Shown here: piece after piece, positions 1 through 9,128 of the stretch
Numbering within the stretch: position 1 is the first letter of the stretch
Layout of the letters: the number at the start of each line of letters is the position of its first letter
NCBI GenBank assembly: GCA_012718855.1
Contig: JAAYBS010000045.1
Span: 1-32,668, forward strand
Direction of reading: 5' to 3'
DNA from: Syntrophomonadaceae bacterium
Lineage (GTDB): Bacteria; Bacillota; Syntrophomonadia; Syntrophomonadales; Syntrophomonadaceae
DNA: 32,668 bases
Notes under the pieces: generated by a model
Told to the model about the DNA's origin: nothing
Databases searched by the model: none
What the model saw: only the letters and a program-made list of their open reading frames with translations
Made by a program: the position numbers and the translations under genes

Positions 1-300
1 GATCCATTAAATCATGATCTGGTTAGTGCCCGCTGGTTTACTGAATTTATGCGGGCTGGAGAGCAGGGATTAAATCGAGCCGCTGAATTATCCATGCCCT
101 TGTTAATCATTCATGGTGCACAGGATCAAATTGTAGACCCTCAGGGCAGCAGGATTTTATATGATCAGGCGGCTTCATCTGATAAAACTTTGCAAATTTT
201 TGAAGGATTATACCATGAAACTATGAATGAAGCTCCCGACGACAGTAAAATGGTTATTAAAACCGTAGCCGATTGGATTACTAAACAATTTGAAAAATAA
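1..300 (+). CDS. alpha/beta hydrolase (lysophospholipase/monoacylglycerol lipase-like), C-terminal fragment, 5' end outside window
   Basis: Frame is open from base 1 (DPLNHDLVSARWFTEFM...) to the stop at 300; 'LLIIHGAQDQIVDP' and 'GLYHETMNE' match the Asp/His region of serine hydrolases. Confidence 0.8.
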   Translation, partial: DPLNHDLVSARWFTEFMRAGEQGLNRAAELSMPLLIIHGAQDQIVDPQGSRILYDQAASSDKTLQIFEGLYHETMNEAPDDSKMVIKTVADWITKQFEK

Positions 301-304
301 GAAA

Positions 305-1417
305 TTAATCAAAGGGAAAACAATATTGGTACAGGCCCAGTTCCTCACGCATAATCTTCATATCATTTTGTAAAGGTATATTTACCGGAACACCGGTATG
401 CTGACGTTCCAACCAGGCGTCATATTCTTTTTCTCCGGCAGTGAATATTCGATTGTGTCCCGGAGCCTTGCGGGAATTGCGAAGTTGTCTGAGGATTTCT
501 CCGCTGGTAGTTTTAAATTTTTCCACATCAATAAAAGAATTAATATCAATGGCTATAAAAAAGTGCCCTAATCTATAAGGCTGCTTATTACCGTGCTCAT
601 CAACTCCAGTCAGAGCTTTTAAAAACGCGCCACCCTGAAGTGCAGCTGACAAAATTTCCACGGCGGTTGCATAGCCATAACCTTTGTGACCGCCTTGTTC
701 TTCGCCAATACCTCCCAGCGGAGTAAGAGCGGCAGTACCGGCAACCAGGTCTTTTAAAATTTGGGCAGTATCAGTTCGGGTCATACCATCTGCATCAATA
801 ACCCATCCAGGGGGAATTTCTTGATTGATACGTTCATAGACTTCTATTTTACCCCGCTGGGATACTGAAGTGGCACAATCGATTACAAACGGAAATGCTT
901 CATCACTGGGAATGCCAATAGTCAAAGGATTGGTCCCCAGCATATTTTCTACCCCAAATGTGGGGGCAATTGATGGACGGGCATTGGTTCCGGTGATTCC
1001 AATCATATTCTTTTCTATGGCCATCAGAGTATAATAGCCGGCAATCCCATAATGAGTTGAATTACGGGCGGCAACCATTCCCATACCATATGTTTGGGCT
1101 TTATCAATCGCCATTTGCATACAGCGGTATCCAATTACGTGCCCCATACCGTTATTGCCGTCTACTACAGCAGTTGTGGGTCCATCACGAATTATATCAA
1201 TGGCAGTAATGGGTAATTGTATGCCGGCTTTGATGCGATCATAATAGATTGGTTTTAATCGTCCAATACCATGAGAATCAATTCCTCGCTTATCTGCAGT
1301 AATTAAAACATCAGCACATATTCGGGCATCTTCCTCCGGTACTCCTAACCCCTTAAATACATCAATCATGAACTCTTCCATTAATTTAAATGGTATGGAA
1401 ACAAAGTTATCACTCAT
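305..1417 (-). CDS. Ldh family (malate/L-lactate/ureidoglycolate dehydrogenase type) oxidoreductase
   Basis: 370 aa; 'DKRGIDSHGIGRLKPIYYDRIKAG', 'NNGMGHVIGYRCMQMAIDKA' and 'GTNPLTIGIPS' are typical of the Ldh_2 family. Confidence 0.88.
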   Translation of the reverse strand: MSDNFVSIPFKLMEEFMIDVFKGLGVPEEDARICADVLITADKRGIDSHGIGRLKPIYYDRIKAGIQLPITAIDIIRDGPTTAVVDGNNGMGHVIGYRCMQMAIDKAQTYGMGMVAARNSTHYGIAGYYTLMAIEKNMIGITGTNARPSIAPTFGVENMLGTNPLTIGIPSDEAFPFVIDCATSVSQRGKIEVYERINQEIPPGWVIDADGMTRTDTAQILKDLVAGTAALTPLGGIGEEQGGHKGYGYATAVEILSAALQGGAFLKALTGVDEHGNKQPYRLGHFFIAIDINSFIDVEKFKTTSGEILRQLRNSRKAPGHNRIFTAGEKEYDAWLERQHTGVPVNIPLQNDMKIMREELGLYQYCFPFD

Positions 1418-1427
1418 TATTTACCTC

Positions 1428-2915
1428 CTATTTATGTTGGGTAAGGGTACAATTAACAGCTTTTTGCCAGCCCTGAAGTCTTTCCTCACGTTCCGACTCT
1501 GATATAAGCGGACTAAAACAGCGATCCAGCTTACGCATGGTGCGTAGTTGATCAGGATGCTGCCAGAAACCGGACCCCAAACCGGCTAAATATGCTGCCC
1601 CAACGGCAGTAGAATCAGTTATAACTGGACGGTCCACCTCAACATTTAAAATATCTGATTGAAATTGCATAAGAAAATTATTGGCGGATGCGCCTCCGTC
1701 AACATTCAATACTTTTAGAGAAATCCCTGCGTCACCAGTCATTGCCTGCAATACATCGTAAGTCTGATAAGCAATGGACTCTAAAGCTGCCCGGGCAAAA
1801 TGTGCCCGGTTACTTCCGCGGGTAAGACCGGTAATTGTACCCCGCGCATGCATATTCCAATGAGGTGCTCCCATACCTGTAAAAGCTGGTACCAAATAAA
1901 CTCCTTCATTGGAGGCCAGCGATGCGGCCAGAATTTCTGACTCGGCTGAGCTTTTAATTATACCTAATTCATCACGCAACCATTGAATAGCGGCACCGGC
2001 GATAAAAACACTGCCCTCCAAAGCATAGTTAATTTGACCATTTACATTCCAGGCTATAGTAGTTAATAATCCGTGCTGAGATTCAACTGCCTGGCTGCCA
2101 GTATTTAAAAGCAGAAAACAACCGGTTCCATATGTGTTTTTAGCCGCACCAACATCAAAGCAGGTCTGACCGAATAAAGCTGCCTGCTGGTCACCAGCCA
2201 TTCCGGCAATGGGAATTTCAGTACCTAATAAATCCGGATCAGTATAGCCATAAATTTCCGAGGAAGTTCTAACAACGGGTAAAACTGATTCCGGAATATC
2301 AAAGTAATTTAGTATATCTTTATCCCACTTTAATTCATGGATATTATACAGCATAGTTCGTGAAGCATTTGAACAATCGGTAACATGTATCTTTCCGCCG
2401 GTTAGTTTCCATAATAGCCAGGTATCTATGGTACCAAAAATCAATTCGCCCTGTTCCGCTCTGCTTCTGGCGTCGGGAATATTCTCCAGAATCCAGGCTA
2501 CTTTAGTAGCTGAAAAATATGCATCAATAACCAAACCGGTTTTATGGCGAATAATACTTTCCATACCGGCTTTTTTCATCTGTTCACATAGATCAGTAGT
2601 ACGTCGGCATTGCCATACTATGGCATTGCTTACCGGCAAACCGGTATGGCGATCCCATAAAAGGGAAGTCTCACGTTGATTGGTTATTCCTATGGCGTAA
2701 ATATCACGGCTGGTAATATTGGCCTGTAAAATCGCTTGAGTAGCTGTGCTTAGAGTAACTGCCCAAATTTCTTGGGGATCATGTTCAACCCACCCTGGTG
2801 CAGGATAATATTGAGTGAATTCCCGGTAAGCTCTGGAAATTATGTTTCCGGTAGAATCGAGTATTAAAACAGTTGTCCCGGTAGTTCCCTGATCAATGGA
2901 AAGTATATAACGCAC
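1428..2915 (-). CDS. glpK: glycerol kinase
   Basis: 'YILSIDQGTTGTT', 'NQRETSLLWDRHTG', 'GTGCFLLLNTG' (FGGY kinase). The ORF track extends to 2939 with a TTG start; the GTG at 2913-2915 (VRYILSIDQG), behind ggagg, fits known GlpK N-termini better. Confidence 0.93.
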   Translation of the reverse strand: MRYILSIDQGTTGTTVLILDSTGNIISRAYREFTQYYPAPGWVEHDPQEIWAVTLSTATQAILQANITSRDIYAIGITNQRETSLLWDRHTGLPVSNAIVWQCRRTTDLCEQMKKAGMESIIRHKTGLVIDAYFSATKVAWILENIPDARSRAEQGELIFGTIDTWLLWKLTGGKIHVTDCSNASRTMLYNIHELKWDKDILNYFDIPESVLPVVRTSSEIYGYTDPDLLGTEIPIAGMAGDQQAALFGQTCFDVGAAKNTYGTGCFLLLNTGSQAVESQHGLLTTIAWNVNGQINYALEGSVFIAGAAIQWLRDELGIIKSSAESEILAASLASNEGVYLVPAFTGMGAPHWNMHARGTITGLTRGSNRAHFARAALESIAYQTYDVLQAMTGDAGISLKVLNVDGGASANNFLMQFQSDILNVEVDRPVITDSTAVGAAYLAGLGSGFWQHPDQLRTMRKLDRCFSPLISESEREERLQGWQKAVNCTLTQHK

Positions 2916-3111
2916 CTGTAATTTAAGCACCTCCAACAATTAAAATTGTCCTTACAAAAATTATAGTCTTACCTTAAGAGTTTAACCATAGATTCAATCT
3001 GCATAAAAATTCTGAAAGAGTAAACTTCTAAGCAATATATAACGATATAATTATAGAAAGATACGTAATACTGGCAAAGAGAGGGGGATAGCCACCGTGG
3101 TGGCGTAAATA

Positions 3112-3903
3112 ATGAAAATATTCGTATTGTTAGGGCCTTCCGCTGCTGGTAAATCAGCTTTAATGGATTATTTATTACTGAATGATAATGATTTTATAGC
3201 TCCAATTATTTCTTTTACAACCCGACCAATGAAAGCCGGAGAGAAAGTGGGTAGAGAATATTATTATATAAGCAAGGAGACCTATACTGATTATTGTGTA
3301 AAAGGTAAAATTCTCGAAGAAATTACATATTTGGATCATCATTATGGTATTACCTACGATGAAATAGAAAAAGTAAAGCAAGCCGGCAAAAATGGTATTC
3401 TGATTATGAATACCGCCGGGTTAAGAATTCTAAAAGAAAAGCTGGGACCTCAGAATATAGTGAGTATATTTATTTACCGGGATTTGAAAGATATTTTTGA
3501 TACCATTCGCAGTGAAAGCGGAGATGAAACTCAAAAACTAAATCGCATTGAGTTGGCTAAACAGGAATTGAAAGAAATCAGTTCCAGCGACCATGTAGTA
3601 TACAACATTTCTTCTCTGGCAGATGCTTACCGGCAGTTAATTACCATCATTCGGAGAGAGATTAATGCCAAACCGGAGACAACTGTAATAAAGCCAGGAC
3701 AGCGTTATCGGCATTTTAACGATGCAGAGGTTGAGATAATAGATTTAGCATATTATACTGAAGATTATCGCCCCCTGGTAATATACAGGGATGTTGTAAC
3801 CGGCAAAGCTTATGCCCGTCCCTATGAGATATTTTGTGGATATAAGTATTTATCCCGGGAAAAGCGTACGGTTAAGAGATTTGAACTAATAGAATACGAA
3901 TAA
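3112..3903 (+). CDS. guanylate kinase-like P-loop protein fused to a C-terminal DUF1653-like domain
   Basis: N-term 'VLLGPSAAGKSALMDYL' P-loop and 'SFTTRPMKAGEKVGREYYYIS' (guanylate kinase signature); C-term 'PGQRYRHFNDAEVEIIDLAYYTEDYRPLVIYRDVVTGKAYARPYEIFCG' resembles DUF1653. Confidence 0.75.
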   Translation: MKIFVLLGPSAAGKSALMDYLLLNDNDFIAPIISFTTRPMKAGEKVGREYYYISKETYTDYCVKGKILEEITYLDHHYGITYDEIEKVKQAGKNGILIMNTAGLRILKEKLGPQNIVSIFIYRDLKDIFDTIRSESGDETQKLNRIELAKQELKEISSSDHVVYNISSLADAYRQLITIIRREINAKPETTVIKPGQRYRHFNDAEVEIIDLAYYTEDYRPLVIYRDVVTGKAYARPYEIFCGYKYLSREKRTVKRFELIEYE

Positions 3904-3908
3904 GGATA

Positions 3909-5063
3909 GTGATAAATTTGCTGAGTATCCCCTTTAATCGCCAGTATATTACGGGGAAAGAGTTGAATTACATTCAGGATTGTATAGCCCGGGGGAGTTT
4001 AGCGTCAAGTGGATACTATACTGGATTGACTCAGGAGATGTTGGAAAAAACATTAAACTGTCAAAGAGTATTGCTGACCACTTCGGCAACCAGTGCTCTC
4101 GAGCTTGCTATGCTGTCTTTAGATATAAAAGCAGGAGATGAAGTTATTCTTCCATCCTATACGTTTGTTTCAACAGCCAATCCAATATTACTTCGTGGTG
4201 CTCGCCCAATTTTTGCCGAAATTGACCCCGATACACTAACAATTGATATTGATGATGTTGCTCAAAAAATAACTACTAGAACACGGTGCATCATACCGGT
4301 ACACTATTCCGGTGTTTCATGTGATATGGATAAGTTGATATCATTGGCTATTCAGAATAATATACAGATTATGGAGGATGCAGCCCAGGGGGTAGGAGCA
4401 TTTTATAAGCATAAACCGCTGGGCACAATTGGTTGCCTTAGTTGTTATAGTTTTCATGCTACCAAGAACATTGTTAGTGGTGAAGGCGGAGCTTTAATTA
4501 TTAATGATCTTGATGCAGATAAGATATTACAGGTTGAGGCTTATTATGAAAAAGGAACAAATCGCAGACAGTTTTTGCGTGGTGCAGTTGAACGTTATAC
4601 TTGGACTGAAGTTGGCTCCAGTTTCGGCATGTCAGATTTATTGGCAGCCTATTTGTATGCACAACTTGAAAATCTGGAACTGGTCACCTCGTTGCGTAAA
4701 CAAAAGTTTATGATTTATCAACAGGAATTTGCCGCCTGTGAAATAATGGAAAAGTTACAACTCCCCAAATGGTATGATTATTCACAACCAAACTATCATA
4801 TTTATTATATGCTCTGTCCCGACCAATACAAGCGTAATGTTTTGTTGGACCGTCTGAAACAAAAAAACATTGAGGCTACTTTTCACTATATACCATTACA
4901 CAGTTCACCTATGGGATTAAGTCTTGGATATCAGGTTAGCGATCTTCCGATAACAGAAGATATAAGCAGTCGTTTAATTCGATTACCGATATATCCGGAC
5001 CTTACCGAATTGGAACAACAATATGTTATAGATTCGGTCAGGGAAATTGTTGATAGCTGGTAA
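3909..5063 (+). CDS. DegT/DnrJ/EryC1/StrS family PLP-dependent sugar aminotransferase (WecE/ArnB-like)
   Basis: GTG start; 'GDEVILPSYTFVSTANPILLRGARPIFAEIDPDTLTID', 'IMEDAAQGVGAFYKHKPLGTIGCLSCYSFHATKNIVSGEGGAL' (PLP-lysine motif). Confidence 0.92.
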   Translation: MINLLSIPFNRQYITGKELNYIQDCIARGSLASSGYYTGLTQEMLEKTLNCQRVLLTTSATSALELAMLSLDIKAGDEVILPSYTFVSTANPILLRGARPIFAEIDPDTLTIDIDDVAQKITTRTRCIIPVHYSGVSCDMDKLISLAIQNNIQIMEDAAQGVGAFYKHKPLGTIGCLSCYSFHATKNIVSGEGGALIINDLDADKILQVEAYYEKGTNRRQFLRGAVERYTWTEVGSSFGMSDLLAAYLYAQLENLELVTSLRKQKFMIYQQEFAACEIMEKLQLPKWYDYSQPNYHIYYMLCPDQYKRNVLLDRLKQKNIEATFHYIPLHSSPMGLSLGYQVSDLPITEDISSRLIRLPIYPDLTELEQQYVIDSVREIVDSW

Positions 5064-5080
5064 TAAACAAGGAGCATTTA

Positions 5081-5983
5081 ATGAATTCAATATCAGTAGT
5101 TATTCCAGTTTTTAATGGCAGTCATAGCTTATCGGAGTTATATAGTCGTCTGGTTAATATACTTCAACAGATGGCGGTTCCATTTGAGATTATTATGGTG
5201 GATGATGCCAGTAAAGATGATAGTTTTGAAGTCATGCAAAACCTTAGACAGCATGATAAGCGAGTTGGAATTATAAAACTGGAGAAAAATTACGGACAAC
5301 ATGCTGCTACATTATGTGGTTTGGCTCAAAGCCGGGGAGATTATATAATCACCATTGATGATGACTTACAACACCTTCCGGAAGCAATACCGGATTTGAT
5401 GAAGAAAATTACCGAAGGATATGACGCTGTATTTGCAATATTCGAAAACAAACAACATAGCTTTTATCGCAATTTAGGCAGCGATTTTATGAATTTAACT
5501 CTTAATATAATTTTCAATAAACCTCGTTCAGTTCGAACGAGCAGCTATAGGATATTGACGGGTAGATTAGCAAACATTATGAAAGAACATGATCAGGCTA
5601 ATGTTTACCTGGCTGCGTTAATCTTTAAAAACACTTCAAAGGTGGCTAATATAAGCGTTGAACATCAAAAAAGGCAATATGGACAAAGTAATTATAATTA
5701 TTATCGTCTGCTTAAATTAGCCCGTACTTTATTTTATAACTATTCCAATCTGCCGATTTTATTTACATTAATTCTCTGGATAGTTGCTTTCGTTATGTAT
5801 AGATTTGTTAAAATCAATGATTTTTTGAATAGCAGTATCATAGTTATGAGTTTGATTTTGCTCGTTCCAGCCATTATATCCATAAGAGTAATTATTACCT
5901 ATTATAAATTGCGAATACTTGCCAGAAGATTTCCGGCTTACACGATTCACAGTATTGATATGGAGGAAGGTGAGCTGATTTGA
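5081..5983 (+). CDS. family 2 glycosyltransferase, ArnC/dolichol-phosphate-sugar synthase-like, with C-terminal TM helices
   Basis: 'SVVIPVFNGSHSLSELYSRL', 'IIMVDDASKDDSFEVM', 'YIITIDDDLQHLPEAIPDLM'; two hydrophobic C-terminal segments. Confidence 0.9.
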   Translation: MNSISVVIPVFNGSHSLSELYSRLVNILQQMAVPFEIIMVDDASKDDSFEVMQNLRQHDKRVGIIKLEKNYGQHAATLCGLAQSRGDYIITIDDDLQHLPEAIPDLMKKITEGYDAVFAIFENKQHSFYRNLGSDFMNLTLNIIFNKPRSVRTSSYRILTGRLANIMKEHDQANVYLAALIFKNTSKVANISVEHQKRQYGQSNYNYYRLLKLARTLFYNYSNLPILFTLILWIVAFVMYRFVKINDFLNSSIIVMSLILLVPAIISIRVIITYYKLRILARRFPAYTIHSIDMEEGELI

Positions 5984-7260
5984 AACTCTTATGCCTGGGA
6001 GGAGGATTTATGCAGGTAAACGCTATCCGTAAGGCTAAAGACAAGGGCCATACGGTTATCGTATCTGATTACCTGAGTAATCCACCAGGGTCCCAATGGG
6101 CTGATTATTTTGAACAGGTAAGCACTTTTGATATTGAAGCTAATATTGAGGTGGCTAGAAAATATGAAGTGGATAGAGTGTTTACAATTGGTACTGATCA
6201 ACCTGTATATACTGCTGCCTGTGTAGCTGAGGCATGTCAATTGCCACATATAGTAACTGAGTGGTCAGCTCTAAGAGCAACCAATAAAAAATTTATGAAG
6301 CAAGTATTTGATAATAATAATATACCCGGTAGCAAGTATAGATTACTTGACCGGTCTGATTTAAACAACTGGACAGAGCTGTATAAAAAATTGTCAACTT
6401 TACAGTTTCCCGTAGTTGTAAAACCCCTGGATAGTCAGGGGCAAAGAGGAATTTACAAAATACAGGTTCTGAAGCCTGATATCGTTGAATTTATGAATGA
6501 TACATTTTCTTACACCAGGTGTGATGAGATAATAGTAGAAGAGTTCTTCACCGGTGATGAGATAACTGTAAGCGCCTGGGTTCATGGGGATGAATTTAAG
6601 ATACTTATGGTTACAGATCGACCTCTAATTAATATTGAACCACATCTTGGAACTCCTGACGGGCATATTTATCCTTCCATTTACTGGTCTTCACATAAAA
6701 ATGTAATTGAAGAAATCATTAAACAAATTATAGTTGCTTTTAGAATTACCGGTGGACCTCTTTATGTTCAAATGATGATAAACCAGAATTCGGTTCAAGT
6801 GGTGGAAATAGCACTTCGTATTGGTGGGGGACATGAAGAAGAATTAATACCATTAGTGACCGGGTTAGATGCATTGGAACTTTTTATTGAAGAAATCAGC
6901 AACAATGATTTAGATTTTTCAACAGTTCCGCTAATTGATCCTGAAAATATTACCAGATCGGCTATGGTTAAATTCATTGTTGCCGAACCGGGAATCGTAT
7001 CTTTCTGTAAAGAATTATCATCGGTAAAAGCTATGCCGGGGGTAATTAATGCAGGATTTTATAACCCAAACATGGAAAAGATAGAAGAACTAATTAATAG
7101 TACCCGCCGAATTGGATATCTGATTGTTGAAGGAGAAACTGCTCAAGATGTTCAGGATAAAGTAAGAAGTGCTTACCGGCAAATCGAAATTATTGATAAC
7201 CGTGGTAAAAACCTGGTTGTTGACACTGCCAAACATAACAGTTATTACCATACTTATTAA
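5980..7260 (+). CDS. ATP-grasp domain protein (carbamoyl-phosphate-synthase/carboxylase-like ligase fold)
   Basis: TTG start overlapping the upstream stop (TTGA); 'FPVVVKPLDSQGQRGIYKI', 'IIVEEFFTGDEITVSAWVHG', 'VQVVEIALRIGGGHEEELIPLVTG'. Confidence 0.85.
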   Translation: MKLLCLGGGFMQVNAIRKAKDKGHTVIVSDYLSNPPGSQWADYFEQVSTFDIEANIEVARKYEVDRVFTIGTDQPVYTAACVAEACQLPHIVTEWSALRATNKKFMKQVFDNNNIPGSKYRLLDRSDLNNWTELYKKLSTLQFPVVVKPLDSQGQRGIYKIQVLKPDIVEFMNDTFSYTRCDEIIVEEFFTGDEITVSAWVHGDEFKILMVTDRPLINIEPHLGTPDGHIYPSIYWSSHKNVIEEIIKQIIVAFRITGGPLYVQMMINQNSVQVVEIALRIGGGHEEELIPLVTGLDALELFIEEISNNDLDFSTVPLIDPENITRSAMVKFIVAEPGIVSFCKELSSVKAMPGVINAGFYNPNMEKIEELINSTRRIGYLIVEGETAQDVQDKVRSAYRQIEIIDNRGKNLVVDTAKHNSYYHTY

Positions 7261-7279
7261 TTTAAAAGGAGTATTAAAT

Positions 7280-8326
7280 ATGAGGCTGAAATTACCACTT
7301 ATTTTACTTATTATTTCTTTGTTATTAATCTCCACGGGAGGCTGCCAAACAGAAAATACTACCCCCAAATCAACTACCGGAGGTCAGGAGGTTACAGTTG
7401 CAATTCAGTATGGGTTGGCCTATGCACCATTACAAATAGTAAAGGAGAAAAAACTTATTGAAAAATATCTTCCTGGTGCACAGGTGAATTGGAAACAGTT
7501 GGGGACCGGACCGGTTATTCGCGATGCCATGGTAGCGGGAGAAGTTGATATCGGTTTTATGGGGGTGTCACCATTTTTAATTGGTTGGGACAAGGGAGCC
7601 GAATGGAAAATTTGTATAGCCTCCGGCAGTCAACCACTTACATTATTAACTTATAAAGATAATATTAAGACTATAGAAGATTTTAAACCAGGAGATAAAA
7701 TTGCAACCCCTGCTTTAGCCAGTATTCAGCATATGCTCTTAGCCATGGAAGCTGAGAAAAAGATGGGAGATGCCCATGCATTGGACAATCTATTGCTTTC
7801 AGTTACACATCCCGATGCCATGGCGGGGTTATTAGGGAAAAAGGATGTAACTGCTCATTTTTCATCTCCCCCATATTTATTTAAAGAACTGGATGATCCA
7901 ACTATAAAAACGGTATTGGAAGGTGAGGATGCTTTTGGCGGAGAATTTACTTTTATCTTTGGAGTTGCAACCAACCAATTTCACGATAATAATCCGGCGG
8001 CGTACAGTGCTTTTATAAGTGCTTTTAATGAAGCCGTTGCATTTATTAATGATTCTCCTCATGAAGCAGCTGCAATTTTGGCACCACAGTACAATCTCAG
8101 TGAAGAAGAAACTTATCGTTATTTAACCTGGGAAGGGACCAACTATTGTACTACGCCATATGGCTTAATGGGATTTGTAGAATTTATGCATAAGCAGGCT
8201 TTCATTAGCCGTAAACCTGAACATTTATCTGAGATTGTTTTTGAAAATGTTGAGGCAGCTATCGGTAAACGTTATGGTGAAGCATCAGTTATTGAACAAA
8301 TTCAGGTAAGAGAACATGCTCAATAA
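7280..8326 (+). CDS. ABC transporter substrate-binding lipoprotein, SsuA/TauA/NMT1 type
   Basis: ATG at 7280 after aaaagga; signal 'MRLKLPLILLIISLLLISTGGC' with lipobox-like Cys; 'VTVAIQYGLAYAPLQIVKEKKLIEK', 'GEVDIGFMGVSPFLIGW'. The track's start at 7169 lies inside the upstream gene. Confidence 0.85.
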   Translation: MRLKLPLILLIISLLLISTGGCQTENTTPKSTTGGQEVTVAIQYGLAYAPLQIVKEKKLIEKYLPGAQVNWKQLGTGPVIRDAMVAGEVDIGFMGVSPFLIGWDKGAEWKICIASGSQPLTLLTYKDNIKTIEDFKPGDKIATPALASIQHMLLAMEAEKKMGDAHALDNLLLSVTHPDAMAGLLGKKDVTAHFSSPPYLFKELDDPTIKTVLEGEDAFGGEFTFIFGVATNQFHDNNPAAYSAFISAFNEAVAFINDSPHEAAAILAPQYNLSEEETYRYLTWEGTNYCTTPYGLMGFVEFMHKQAFISRKPEHLSEIVFENVEAAIGKRYGEASVIEQIQVREHAQ

Positions 8327-9113
8327 TAATAAGTCTGAATCAATATATAAAACTATTATTCAAAAAGGCTTTATTCTCTTAAGCCTTATGTTTTTGTGGG
8401 AATTAATCGCCCGAAGCGGTATTTTTAATGAATTATTATTTCCTCGTTTCTCAACCATAGCACTCTCTTTTTTTCAGCAGGTACAAAATGGATATTTGAT
8501 TGAAATCACCTTAGTTTCCTTATCTTTAATATTTAAAGGCTTGCTAATTTCATTAATAATTGCATTATTATTAAGCTTTCTGGCTATGATGGGTAATTTT
8601 TTTCATAATCTGGTTGAAGTATTGAATTCAATTTTCCATCCTTTGCCTGGGATTGCGCTGCTGCCGGTAGCCATGTTATGGTTTGGTCTCAGTGAAGCCA
8701 GTATAATTTTCATCATCGCTCATTCCGTAATCTGGCCTATGGTTATCAGTTTTTTGACCGGACTTAAATCAATACCCCGTATTAATATAGAGGTAGGTCA
8801 GAATATAGGTTTAAAAGGTCCTGCTTTAATATGGGGAGTAATGCTTCCAGCAGCCTCTCCCTATATTTTGTCGGGGATTAAAATCGGTTGGGCCAGAGCC
8901 TGGCGTTCTGCTATAGCTGCTGAAATGGTGTTTGGGGCTGTTGGAACTGCCGGGGGACTTGGATGGCATATTTTTAAAACCCGTTATGATTTCGATATTG
9001 TAGGTACTTTTGCTGCACTGCTTACTATTATGGTAGTGGGTATAGTGGTAGAAGAGTTGTTTTTTAATAGCATCGAAAACCGTACTATAAAAAGATGGAA
9101 TATGATTGTTTAA
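8316..9113 (+). CDS. ABC transporter permease, SsuC/TauC type
   Basis: Multi-TM; EAA loop-like segment 'INIEVGQNIGLKGPALIWGVMLPAASPYILSGIKIGWARAW'; overlaps the SBP gene end. Confidence 0.88.
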   Translation: MLNNNKSESIYKTIIQKGFILLSLMFLWELIARSGIFNELLFPRFSTIALSFFQQVQNGYLIEITLVSLSLIFKGLLISLIIALLLSFLAMMGNFFHNLVEVLNSIFHPLPGIALLPVAMLWFGLSEASIIFIIAHSVIWPMVISFLTGLKSIPRINIEVGQNIGLKGPALIWGVMLPAASPYILSGIKIGWARAWRSAIAAEMVFGAVGTAGGLGWHIFKTRYDFDIVGTFAALLTIMVVGIVVEELFFNSIENRTIKRWNMIV

Positions 9114-9128
9114 AGGAGTATAGCGGTA

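Noticed and set aside
2560-2660. Clustered CCGGTA/TACCGG words in glpK
   Set aside because: These words recur throughout coding DNA in the window (Thr-Gly/Pro-Val/Ala-Gly codons); codon composition rather than a specific site array.
3175-3381. 68-aa minus-strand ORF
   Set aside because: Antisense to the guanylate-kinase-like domain; the hydrophobic composition is a by-product of AT-rich antisense reading.
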